From: Isoetes taiwanensis
Taxonomy: Eukaryota > Streptophyta > Lycopodiopsida > Isoetales > Isoetaceae
DNA: 64,000 nucleotides
Direction: 5' to 3'
NCBI GenBank assembly: GCA_021234155.1
Contig: JAJEKV010000001.1
Coordinates: forward strand, 36,750,826 to 36,814,825
This document shows positions 44,720 through 54,309 of the stretch, one piece after another. The stretch's first letter is position 1; every line of letters starts with the position of its first letter. The notes beneath the pieces are model-generated. The model was not told where the DNA came from. It saw nothing but the letters and a program-made list of their open reading frames with translations, and made no database searches. Position numbers and translations under genes: made by a program.

Positions 44720-47700
44720 TTATTGATCAGCCAAGATCAATGACCAAATAATCAAGACATGAGACAAGAAAATGAAGATTCCCGCTTGGATGAGGAAACG
44801 TGGATTATCCCGGATATGAGCAGACGTAACAGCCCTGTTCCTCAAAGACCATAAGATGATTTCAGAATCTACCAAACACAAATCTCGTGTACACCGTTGA
44901 AAAATGAAATAAGTACCTAGCAATCTTCTGAGCTGCTTTTTGGAAAGGCGAGCTTTGAATGAACACTACCCCAGGTCCAGTTAGGCGAAGGTTAAAAGAG
45001 TTTTCAACCTGCATACAAGAAAACATAGTACTTACTCTGAATAAGAACTACCTTACTTGCTATTTCAGCCTGGATGACTATTGGAAGGAAATACTCATGC
45101 AAACACATTCCATGTAAAGTAAGCAGAAGGTAACATACCCCAAAAAGTGCACGTCTTAGTGTTACTGATGGCTTAACCTCATAATCTACAGAGCTTGTCA
45201 ATGCAAGCACACATGCAACATCAACCACTATGACCTCCCCTTGAGCCAAATGCTTCTGCAGAACTAGATCCATAAAGAAGTAAGGTTAGCAGGCAAGGCT
45301 GCAGCAGGTTATTCACCTGCACCATAGCAATTTCTCATAGGAAACAAAGTGAAGGAAATAGAAAACCTACTGGATCCTCCTGCTGTGATAAAAGCTAGAC
45401 CTTGTCCAGTTAATTTTTGTGTGCCAAAGACCTGACAACATGCAACTTTATGCCATTATGCACAAAAAAAAGATAAAGGGACACGCTCGACCAACAAGAA
45501 CTTGCCTCTCCGCCAAAATAGCCTCCCCTTGTTCTTTGTGCAGGAACTGCGCCAACCGTGACATTATTAATCGAGCATAAGAAGGCATCTCGCTGGACAA
45601 AACATGAAAATGTTCAAACATGAAAATGTTAAAGATATTTATAAACTTTATGTCTACTTCCCATAAAACACCACCTGGCATATGATCTCTCCGCCAAATA
45701 TGGTCAGATCAATCTACACATGACAATAGACAAATATAGTATTTCAAAGCGTCTGATAAAATGTATGCAAAGGCTTAAACAAAACTGCCATGTACCGGAA
45801 GAATTCTAGAAAGATTTGAAGCAGCTAAACCAATGTACCCATCCTGCGAACCATAATTAATGAAGCTGTAAGCAGAACACCGAACATATTAGAGCAATTA
45901 CCAGAAAGATTCAAGAGTACATCAAAGGCTGGCAGATGGCCAAGCAATGGGCCAAAACGATCAATGCAACATAAGGATGTGAGTGAAAGGAGTAGGATCA
46001 TACTAAAACTGCCAAAAAAAATAACAAATCATCAAATTTGCGAGCATGAAAAAGTTCCATAAAGGTGCAAAATTAGTTCTTGTAAAAATGACAACTATTG
46101 TTTTGGAGCTATTGAAAACCATAAGTCAGGCACACATGCTCAGTGGTAGAGAACTTGGCATGCAAGCTGGAGATCCTGGGTCCCGTATCCAGCCTGCCCT
46201 CAGTTTCTCACATTAACAAGACTGCCTTAATAATGAAACCAGATAAGGAACCCTATGACCTAATTTCATGAGAAAGGTAATATTGCATGGCATTTCCACA
46301 CAAGCCTTCAAGAGTGGTATTTCAAAGCTTTAACCCTTGCTCATATGCAGTTTAGGATTACAGTTCCGGCATATTTTATTGACAAGTCTGGCATCACTTT
46401 ATACTTTGGGCCCGTGGCCAAGAAGACAAAAGTTTCTTAACTTCATTTGTTTTAGTTTTCTTTTCCTTTTTTTAAACAATATTTCTAGGTGGCTGCAAAT
46501 GCGCCCCTAGCTGGACATGATTGATGTATATATGGTCTCATAGACCCAAGCGGTCTTTCGTAGACGTTAATATAATCTTTCTTTATGGAGGCATCTTGAG
46601 ACCATTGGGCTGCCAATAGAGTTAAGGAACGCCATTGCCACACTGTACAAAAAGGTAAAAATTCAGCTTTCTGTTCCTCTCTATACACAATGCAATGACA
46701 CAGTTGACAGCAATATGGGGGTCAAGCAGGGCTGCCCGCTTTCCCCGACCTTATTTGGCATATACATCGATCAGCTTGAAACATGGATGGAGGAGCATGG
46801 GGGTATGGGAACGCCATTAGCAAACTGCATGATACAGTTGCTATTATATGCTGATGATATAATCATGTTTGCTAGAAATGCAAAAGAAATGCAGAGACAC
46901 CTGGATGCACTTGCTGATTTTTGCAATAAATATGGAATGTCGGTCAATCTGACTAAAACCAAAATACTAATCTTTGGTACTAAGGCAAGAAGTGATTACC
47001 ATTTTTACTATGAAGGAAAGGAGGTGGAAGTTACAAATACTTATAAATACTTAGGGCTGATCGTGGACCATAACTACGGGTGGCACAAAGCAGTAGAACA
47101 AAGAGTTGATGGTGGGTTACGCGCCCTATATGGCATGCAGAGAAAGTGCAGGAAAGCACACATAGTTGACTGGAAGCTTAAAAAAATGCTATACACTTCA
47201 TTTGTGCGGGCCGTGGTACTATATGGATGCGAAGCATGGGCACCAGGCCTATCTCAGGACATGTGGAAAAGAGTAGAAAAAATTCAAAAGAAATTCTTAT
47301 TCAGCGAATTGGGTGCTAAAATGCAAACGCCATATCCCATGCTACTAGCAGAAGCAGGCATGATGCCTTTGGAGGCTGAAGCTTTGGTGCAGACACTCAA
47401 ATACGTGAGAAAAGTACATGGATTAGGATCAGAGCAGCTACCTGCATTAGCTAAGCAACAAAGTGAACACAAAGGCTGGTATATGAGTATAAAAAAATGG
47501 TTAAACAGATGGGGAATAGACATAAAGCACATGCCGGTGGACATTGACCATATAAGAACATGGATACAGATACATGTGCAGCATAAGATGTGGCTAAACC
47601 CAGGCACGAAAATGCTGTTCTATAAGGAAAACATCAACATCAGTTTAGCAGAAGCACCACATTTGCTTGAAAGGGTATCCTACCACAAAAGACATGTGAT

Positions 47701-49512
47701 ATGTAGGATGCGATTGAGCTCCCACCACTTGGGGGTGGAGGTAGGAAGATGGGGGAAACTCCCTAGGCAACTCAGAGTATGCAAAGTTTGCGGGTCAGAT
47801 GAAATCGAGAATGAAGAACATTTAATTTTGCATTGCCCAGCATATCAAAGCATAAGACGAAGATACAAAATACAAGAAGATATTTCATTAAGTGCCTTTT
47901 TTGCACTCCCAGCAGAACTCATAGGAGGTTACTTAATAGAAGTATCCGAGATGAGAGCAGTCAGCATTAAGAACTATAAGTCATTGTTAGAGATGTATGA
48001 TGAATATGAGAGTGAGTGAGAGCTGGGGTGTACTCATGATGAGTACATCTCTCGTACTTGAAAAGTGTTGAAAAATCTATGATGTATCAAACTGCCATAT
48101 GGACCTGATGGTCTAAAAGGCGAAATAATCAACATTCTTCTTCTTCTTCTTTCTTTCTTTCTTTCTGTCCTATCATATTTATGATAGTTCAAATGAGCAT
48201 TTGAATTCAAGAAGAATAGCATGTGGATGGCTTACACATAATACCCTTCACTGTCAATTTAAAAGAATGGGCATTTTAGCGATTAAGTTGGTTGATAGCA
48301 AGAATATTACTCACATCATTGGGAGATCAGATTTCCCAAGGAACCACTGCAGAACCCCGCCCATATTCTCAACAGGAACATTAGCCTCTGCTTGTACAGA
48401 CGATGACGTATAGCATACTGAACCTGCAAAAGTTGATGAAGAAAATGGATAAATCAAGAAATGACAGATAGATAGCTGCAATAACTCCAATCGGATTATA
48501 AGAATGCTATTTGCAAGGGCAAAAAGGTTGACTTCTCTTCGATTTAGTTAGAATGGGTTAAGGCAAAGCCACTCAAAATAAAGTGTTCAGATGAAGAATT
48601 AATATGAGAAAGACACTAAAGGAAAAACAAAGGCATGGGCACCACGAAAGAACGAATAATGAACGATGCCCAAGCTCTAGAAAAAAAGGTTAACAGCACA
48701 ATGCTATAAAATAATAATCATCTCGATGATTTTCTCGTGTACTGTTAACAGAGCGATATCCACATTTTATAAGTTACCTGGCTTTGCTAGTAACTTTTCC
48801 TGGGGCCTCAACATAATCTGTATTAATTCCCACCATAAGGACAAAAGAGTTGTGCAAATATAAAAGACAAGCCAGTCATACCTGTAAGACTTGTGATTCC
48901 ACCCCAAAAATTTGAAAAGCCGTTACAGATGCTTCGGGTCCACGACCCTGCCAACCAATGATAAACAAAAATTGGCTACGTTGCCTCCAAACCAATAAGC
49001 TCAGGCACAAACCCTATGTAGGCATGCTTAATATTGGTATATCAAACGTACGAAACATTACTGTTGGTTTTCTGTAACTCTCAAAGAAACGGCAAATTCC
49101 CAGCTCATCTAATATGCTAAATTGATATTACCCTTCTGCCATTCATTTTTCCCTGAACCCTCACTTGCCAAAAATTATCCTTTTGGCATCCATTCGCCTA
49201 TGCTCCAATTTAAATCACCTTTCAAGAATTCCAATCGATGTAGAACGATAAAAAAAATGGAGGTTTAAAACCAAATTGACGAGTCCTTACAAAAATTTCC
49301 AAAAATAACATATTTCAAGTTTTCTTAAATTTTATCGGTTCTTTGTTACTAGAAACAGAATAAAACAAGCCAACAAAGAGTTAGGTTTTTTGTTAGGAGC
49401 GCTTGAGTAACTCCATATATGGGAGACAAATGTGCTTTGCAAACTGCTTAAATCAGTTTCTCACCTGATACACATATGGCTGGAAAGGTGTTGAAAGAGC
49501 TGGAGCTGCCAT
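44720..49512 (-). CDS. AIM24: AIM24-family protein, 11 exons recognised
   Basis: Minus-strand exons: 49512-49465 (MAAPALSTPFQPYVYQ), 48947-48882, 48817-48778 (MLRPQEKLLAKP), 48423-48315 (GGVLQWFLGKS), 45843-45796 (DGYIGLAASNLSRILP), 45713-45675 (IDLTIFGGEIICQ), 45592-45506 (RDAFLCSINNV), 45431-45371 (LTGQGLAFITAGGS), 45263-45139 (GEVIVVDVACVLALTSS), 45008-44917 (LTGPGVVFIQSSPF) and 44834-44720 (IRDNPRFLIQAGIFIF, TAA). Phases agree at every junction except 48315/45843, where phase 2 meets phase 0. A short exon for the usual LRNxG stretch is missing or too diverged to see. The 275 residues found are close to plant family length. Family members are beta-rich proteins tied in yeast to mitochondrial organisation; the plant role is unclear. 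The last 20 or so residues form a membrane-like helix. A LINE lies in the intron after exon 4. The seventh intron uses a GC donor. A leader intron probably ends at 49582. Confidence 0.88.
46129..46200 (+). repeat. tRNA-Ala-like sequence, probably SINE-derived
   Basis: CTCAGTGGTAGAGAAC matches a tRNA A-box, GGCATGCAAGC sits at an Ala(TGC)-like anticodon arm, and CTGGGTCCCGTATCCAG matches a degenerate B-box/T arm. Stems are imperfect, the 3' end does not close well and non-tRNA sequence follows, so a decayed tRNA or SINE head is likelier than a working gene. It lies inside an AIM24 intron. Confidence 0.5.
46515..48172 (+). mobile_element. LINE, 5'-truncated, with intact 3' frame
   Basis: A 434-codon frame (46715-48019) has GVKQGCPLSPTLFGIYIDQL, LLLYADDIIMFARNAKEMQR (YADD box), SVNLTKTKILIFG, the thumb region with VLYGCEAWAP, and a zinc-binding end CKVCGSDEIENEEHLILHCP. 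Upstream, in another frame, LRRHLETIGLPIELRNAIAT-type wording (46580-46690) continues the RT; block A and the endonuclease are lost. The element ends in an ATTCTTCTTC/TTTC tract at about 48133-48172. It is the best-preserved LINE here and sits antisense in an AIM24 intron. Confidence 0.9.
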
Positions 49513-50572
49513 GATCGTATTGTGCACATCAAAATTGACGATCAGAATACTGGATCCTTATTACTAGAAACCTCTCTTTCATCTGCAACAAGTAGGGTAT
49601 GTCTCTTACTAATTCCAGGGTCTAAAAAGAAGAAAACCACCAGAGATCAATGAAACCTCATATAGAATCAGAATACAAGCAATTAAAGTGATAGTGATCT
49701 GAAAACAAACAATAAGCGCTTACAAGCGATGAGAGGGACAGCGGGCAGATCACGTCAGGAAAACCCACATTACGAAATTCCAAGCCGGAAAGATGCAAAG
49801 CTCGACACCGGATCGAAGAGTGACAAGTAAAGCGATAAAAGTGGATGTTAGAGATCACGTCAGCATTTTTTTTTTTTGCTCCCTTCGTTGGGTCTCACAG
49901 CCTCTTTTTTTATCACCTAAAATTCGAGGACCATACGTTTGAAATCTAACGTATGATAACATTGTGCAGTTGTGTAAGTCTTGGTTTCGAGGTTCGATGT
50001 TTAGTTTCTTGTTTGCAAAATCCAAACCATTAGCCACTAGATAGTGATAGACGAGCACTAGGGCGTCCTTTAGTGAGAGGGAGCGAAACTGAAAGAGAAA
50101 AGAAGAGATAGAAACGGGTAGAGCCTTAAAGAAGGTGCTAAAATACTGCCAACATAAAACATCATGAATGATTAGCATCATGAATGGTTGTTTTGATTGG
50201 CAAAGTTGTGCTTATGATAGGTTTCTCCATTGAAATGACTTTTAAGGAAAAGAATATGCTTGTTGACACATGTCCATATTTTCAATATAGTTGCATTTGA
50301 CAATAATGGAGATGCCTTTGTTCACCATAAGCTGTCCCAGTTTGTGAAACCGTATATTTATGACATATGGTTTGAATGGTTAAAGTTAGGTATTGTATGA
50401 AAGTTAGTATGGAAATAGGGCAAATTGGTTCGCTGTATTTCTGGAGTCTGCGGGATGTGGGCAAGCAGGTCGGATGCATGGTTTGATGCAGGCGCTATCT
50501 TTGGAAGGTGCCTCTTTCTGTTCCTGGCAAGCTGGAAGCGGATAAGATGGGGAATCCGGCCCTCTTATAGTC
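49513..50572. other. AIM24 promoter side; otherwise no gene
   Basis: On the minus strand a CTTGTTGCAG acceptor (near 49582) suggests a leader intron for the AIM24-like gene. The 5' UTR after it holds a short upstream ATG frame of 17 codons. The stretch 49868-50572 has no recognisable gene and borders the Replitron-like locus. Confidence 0.4.
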
Positions 50573-50579
50573 TATAAAT
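50573..50579 (+). promoter_or_regulatory. TATA box before the HUH gene
   Basis: TATAAAT lies 85 bases before the ATG at 50664, at a spacing that allows a start about 30 bases downstream. No second element was recognised. Confidence 0.45.
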
Positions 50580-50663
50580 CCTGAGCTTGGAGCCGGCTGC
50601 GTACCTAACCAGGTGAGCTTCAGATTTCCTTGTGTTTTTCCCTCTTGTCTTTGCTTTGTTTTC

Positions 50664-51676
50664 ATGAGGAGGAATGCTAGGAGAGCAGGGCGGGCAGCCA
50701 GGAATGGGCAGCCAGACTCTTCTTCTGGGAGGTCTGGTGTGGAGGCATGCAGAAATGCTGTTGAGGATGAAGGCATAGGCCTCATAGACGTGAGTGTGAC
50801 ACTGGGTGTGGCAGGCATGGATGCACCCCCAGAGTTCTATGACATGCTCCTTAATTTCTGTGAGAAGGACTGTGTTTCAGGTGTTGTTGCAGCGGAGAGG
50901 GGCAGTGACTTAGATCACCTGCATTACCAGTGTGTCTTTAGGCTTGCTCTGAAGTCCTCTAGAGTTGTGAATTTGGCCATGAAGCGGAGGTTTGGGTGGG
51001 GAGGTAAGAAGCCTGTGGGGGTTGTTCTTGTTTGTAAGGCGTTAAAGAATAGCAGGCTCCATTGTTTCGAGGGGCTAATAGGGTATTGCATGAAGGATAT
51101 GGGGAAGCCACACTTCAAGCTGCACACAAAGAATGTGTCTGAGCGCCAGTTGAAGATGGGCAAGGATCTGTACTTGCTCTATGGTGCAGGGGACATCAAT
51201 CATGTGGTAGTTTTGGACAACATGAACCTCTTGGGAAGAGCCCTTCATTTTGTGAACTATCATGGGGGAAGGCAGCTGAGTTCTAGCCTTGTGTACACAG
51301 TCACTAGGATGCTTAGAACCGTAAATTGCGTGTTGTCTACTACTATTTGGATCCTTCCTTCTAACACGCTTTTATATCTGAGCATAGAGTGAATGCCGCC
51401 TGGCACCTGACACTAAACCCCAAAGTCGCATTGCCAAGTGATGTGAGGTGTGTGCTGTATGGCATCCCGGCTGGGATGGAACCCATTCAGCGGATTGGGA
51501 AGGGTAGAAAACGATATTGGGATGAGGCTGCCACGCCTGGAGATATGGATGAGAACTTCGTGGAAGGGGAGGATGATGAATTGGGCCTCAGCCAGCCGTG
51601 GACATGCCTGGGACTGATTTCATACCTCTTGACACCACGGATTACACAATGGCAATTGGTTGACCTGTGCTTGTAG
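50664..51676 (+). pseudogene. Rep-type HUH endonuclease (Replitron-like transposase), frameshifted
   Basis: From ATG 50664 the frame runs 242 codons. It starts with an Arg-rich tail (MRRNARRAGRAARN). Motif 1-like VSVTLGVAG is at residues 43-51, then AERG (77-80), the metal-binding HUH motif HLHYQCVF (H85, H87) and the catalytic-Tyr motif YCMKD (Y141, K144) followed by GKPHFKLHTKNVSERQLKMG. Near 51360 one base is gained or lost. The next frame (to 51676) continues AFISEHRVNAAWHLTLNP and DVRCVLYG, a C-terminal block that to my knowledge follows this domain in Replitron-type proteins. No helicase follows, unlike Helitrons. Replitrons are eukaryotic transposons with a single-Tyr HUH nuclease. Family placement is from memory; the HUH and YxxK motifs are seen directly. 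Confidence 0.72.
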
Positions 51677-51805
51677 GGGGCTGCCTGCAGGTTTTGTACA
51701 TATGTTTCTCTTTGTTTTGATGTTGCATCTTTGTTTGCAGTTATTTCTTTATGCCTGGACTAGAGATGGAACGTGGTAATGGGACTGTAGGGATGGAGAT
51801 TGGGA

Positions 51806-52288
51806 ATGGGTTGCTTTGCTACAAAGCAGCCCGTTGGAGTTGTCAAGATGAGGCCAACTGTCGGGGATGGCGTGATTAACATTGACAGTGATGAAGAGGC
51901 CTCATCTTTCCCTCCTCACAGGCCTGCTGCTCCCGGGCCAAGTATCCATGGTGTAATTCATAATGCAAAGCCCTCTCCTGTTGCATTCTTTCCGAACGGG
52001 GAGCGTGTCCAGGTTGCTTTGGAAGTGATCTCAAGCATTGTTAACATTAATACTCTTGCCGAGTCTGTGGCAGCCTCTGTCGGATTGTTTAGGATGCAGC
52101 TTGGCCGCCTGTTTGCAGCATTGGAGGAGGCCGTTTCCCACATGGAGTGGGAAGAGGTGGAGGTCACTAGAGATGAGCGCCAGCATATGCGGGCGCATAT
52201 GAATCTGGCCCGGGCTCTTCTTATCAGGGAATTGCGGCGAATTGACACTTTGGCCAGGCGCCACAATGCTGTTATGAACAACAACTAG
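51806..52288 (+). CDS. Unrecognised ORF downstream of the HUH gene
   Basis: An ATG at 51806 opens 160 codons beginning MGCFATKQPVGVVKMRPTVG (an inner ATG is at 51851). An acidic VINIDSDEEASSF patch and a Pro-rich PPHRPAAPGPS segment follow, then an alpha-helical second half (ESVAASVGLFRMQLGRLFAA, ARALLIRELRRIDTLARRHN) ending MNNN. The helical part could form a coiled coil or oligomerise. IDSDEE resembles a SUMO-interaction motif. It is on the same strand, 130 bases after the HUH frame, with similar base composition, so it may be a second element protein or a last exon. No homolog comes to mind. The frame is intact, unlike its neighbour. Confidence 0.55.
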   Translation: MGCFATKQPVGVVKMRPTVGDGVINIDSDEEASSFPPHRPAAPGPSIHGVIHNAKPSPVAFFPNGERVQVALEVISSIVNINTLAESVAASVGLFRMQLGRLFAALEEAVSHMEWEEVEVTRDERQHMRAHMNLARALLIRELRRIDTLARRHNAVMNNN

Positions 52289-52537
52289 ATACTGGTATGC
52301 TTGTATGATTCTCTGCTTTGCTTTCTTTATGTGTGTGCTTTGTGTGCTACGGGTGTTATGCATCAGAAAAGGAAATAAAAAATGCAAAAGGGATGCGGAA
52401 ATGGATTGCACGTGAGAAAAAAAAGTGTGTTTCTGATTGGAAAAACCATATTGGTGTGTTTTTGTGGGTTCATATGATTGACTATGGAAAAAAGAACTGA
52501 AAAACTGAAAAAATAAAGGGAAAAGCATGGTGTGATT

Positions 52538-52584
52538 GCATGTGCATGTGCATGTGCATGTGCATGTGCATGTGCATGTGCATG
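52538..52584 (+). repeat. (CATGTG)n microsatellite
   Basis: About eight perfect hexamers directly precede a hairpin and a T-arm-like stem. It may mark the 3' end or the insertion target of the Replitron-like element. Confidence 0.9.
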
Positions 52585-52590
52585 GGAATA

Positions 52591-52663
52591 GCCCCTGCCC
52601 TTTAAGGGCGGGCAGATTGCTTGGAGCTGCGCATTGCACAGGGGGTTCGAATTCCCCAGTCTG
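52591..52663 (+). other. Bulged hairpin plus tRNA T-arm-like stem
   Basis: Bases 52591-52613 fold as GCCC-(CT bulge)-GCCCT-TTA-AGGGC-GGGC. Right after, CAGATT (52613-52618) can pair with AGTCTG (52658-52663), enclosing a 5-bp stem and 7-base loop GGGGG-TTCGAAT-TCCCC (52641-52657) that contains a Pol III B-box-like GGTTCGAATTCC. The enclosed part is too short for a tRNA. Compact end structures like this suit a HUH-nuclease substrate. Confidence 0.5.
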
Positions 52664-53125
52664 TTTCCTCATTTCACTTGTAGTTGCAGCAGCCTGGTGG
52701 ACGCAGCAGAAGGTAGGGAGTTCAGTTGGTGCAGCCCTTTTTGATGGCTGCAAACGTGTGCCTCAGGTTTGTGGTAGCAAACATAGAAAGTTTATCTTAG
52801 CCTTTCTTCTATTTCCAGATGGCTGCCTATTTCAGACCCTCTTCTAGTCTGGGGTCAATGCAATATTAATTGCTTGTGCAATGGTTGTCAAAGGCCCTAA
52901 AGAATAGGGCCAACTAAGCGTTTGACCCCATCTCTGAATGACGTGTACGGCTGCACTGCTCCTAGAGGGAATATTCGAGGGAATATTCTTGCATCCTGCG
53001 GCTGGGAATACATATTTGAGGTCAAGAAGGTGGAATTACTGTGTCAAGCTATTCCAAAGCCTTATGAAATTTATAAGGAACTTGTGCTCTCAAACCAAAG
53101 TAAGTGTGTTTGTAGATGATGTTTT
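52664..53125 (+). other. No gene; small hairpin
   Basis: GGCCCTA-AAGAA-TAGGGCC (52893-52911 region) is a perfect 7-bp stem. Short open frames at 52922-53138 have no motif. Confidence 0.4.
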
Positions 53126-53465
53126 GAGCGTGAGATAAAACCTTTGAGAGCTTGGGGCCCACTAAGGATCCACCCTTTTGGGCCTGATGTCTAGCCCTAT
53201 GGGTTAGTGTAATATTGAATATCAAAGCACAGGTTCAATCGATCTTCCCCCTTTAGGGGCAATTCAGAAGATTAGTGGGAATGTTTTTGTGAGTAATATA
53301 CGCCTCCTAATGGGGTCAGAACCCACATGCTCACGGGCAAGCATCGAATGTGAGGGGAGGATTGTCAAGGGCATGGAATAAAACCTCTGAGAGGTTGGGG
53401 CTCCCTAAGAATCCACCCCTTTAGGCCTGATGGCTACCTCTACGAGGTTAATGTAACATTTAACT
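53126..53465 (+). repeat. Diverged direct repeat of about 95 bp
   Basis: ATAAAACCT(T/C)TGAGAG-TTGGGGC-C-CTAAG-ATCCACCC-TT-GGCCTGATG at about 53132-53215 recurs at 53376-53462. Spacing is about 240 bases. It may be LTR-like remnants. Confidence 0.65.
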
Positions 53466-54309
53466 TACAACTTATGGACACAAAACTCTAACGACGATGA
53501 AATTTTGCTTTTTTCCACTCAGATTAATGAAATTTTGCTCTTTTTTAGGATTTTAAGAGAAAAATTTTAACTTTGATGAAAAAAGGCCTCGCGGCTACTT
53601 TTTCTGCTTGCTTTGGAGCTCCGTCAAGAGAGAATGCTCTAGATCACGAGAAGACTATAGCCCAAATATAGCTATAACCATTTGCAAAGGAAGCCACTGG
53701 ATGAAATCAAAACAACCATAATCCTAAAAAATTAAACAAACATTTTTTATTTGAATATCACAATCCAGCATCCTCTACATCAGAGATCTCGACTTCTTAT
53801 TCCAATGGAAATAGAAAAGAAAAAGGAATGAGCTCTGGAACAACACCATATCCAAGTTCTTTGAATAGGACAAGATACTATATCTGGCCATCAAACAAAT
53901 ATTTTAATCTCAGTTCATGAAGGATGAAGAAAAACAAGGAGCTTCAATTTTATTCCAAAAGAATACAATGCATGCACCGCATGAAACATATAGGGCACAT
54001 CCATAGTTTTGGAAGCGGCAACGCATTCCACCAACAGATGTCTCCATAGTTGAAATCATCGCCAAGATCTGGGGTGTGACTTCAGTCTTTCTAAAAGACA
54101 AACAAAACAATCGTTTTGTTGTTTATCTGTTTGGCTTTGTTACAAGATGGACATTTATGTCCAATACTCCTCCTCAAAAGAGACAGACTTCTAACTTTTA
54201 TATGAAGAACTACAACATAATTGAAGAGCACACAAAACAAAAACTTGAACAATGAACTGGTTTTCTTTGATGTGGTTTGTAGCAACCATCCCCAATTCAT
54301 CAATGCACC
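53466..54309. other. No gene seen
   Basis: AT-rich spacer up to the LTR start. Open frames here are short and unassigned. Confidence 0.4.

Noticed and set aside
46129-46200. Functional tRNA-Ala gene
   Set aside because: Acceptor and anticodon stems pair poorly and there is no clean 3' end. It fits a decayed tRNA or SINE better.
52613-52663. A tRNA gene suggested by the B-box and closing stem
   Set aside because: Only 22 bases lie between the closing stem and the T arm, too few for the D and anticodon arms.
52031-52753. 240-codon minus-strand frame
   Set aside because: It is antisense to the ORF at 51806-52288 and runs through the microsatellite (Cys-Thr repeats), with no motif.
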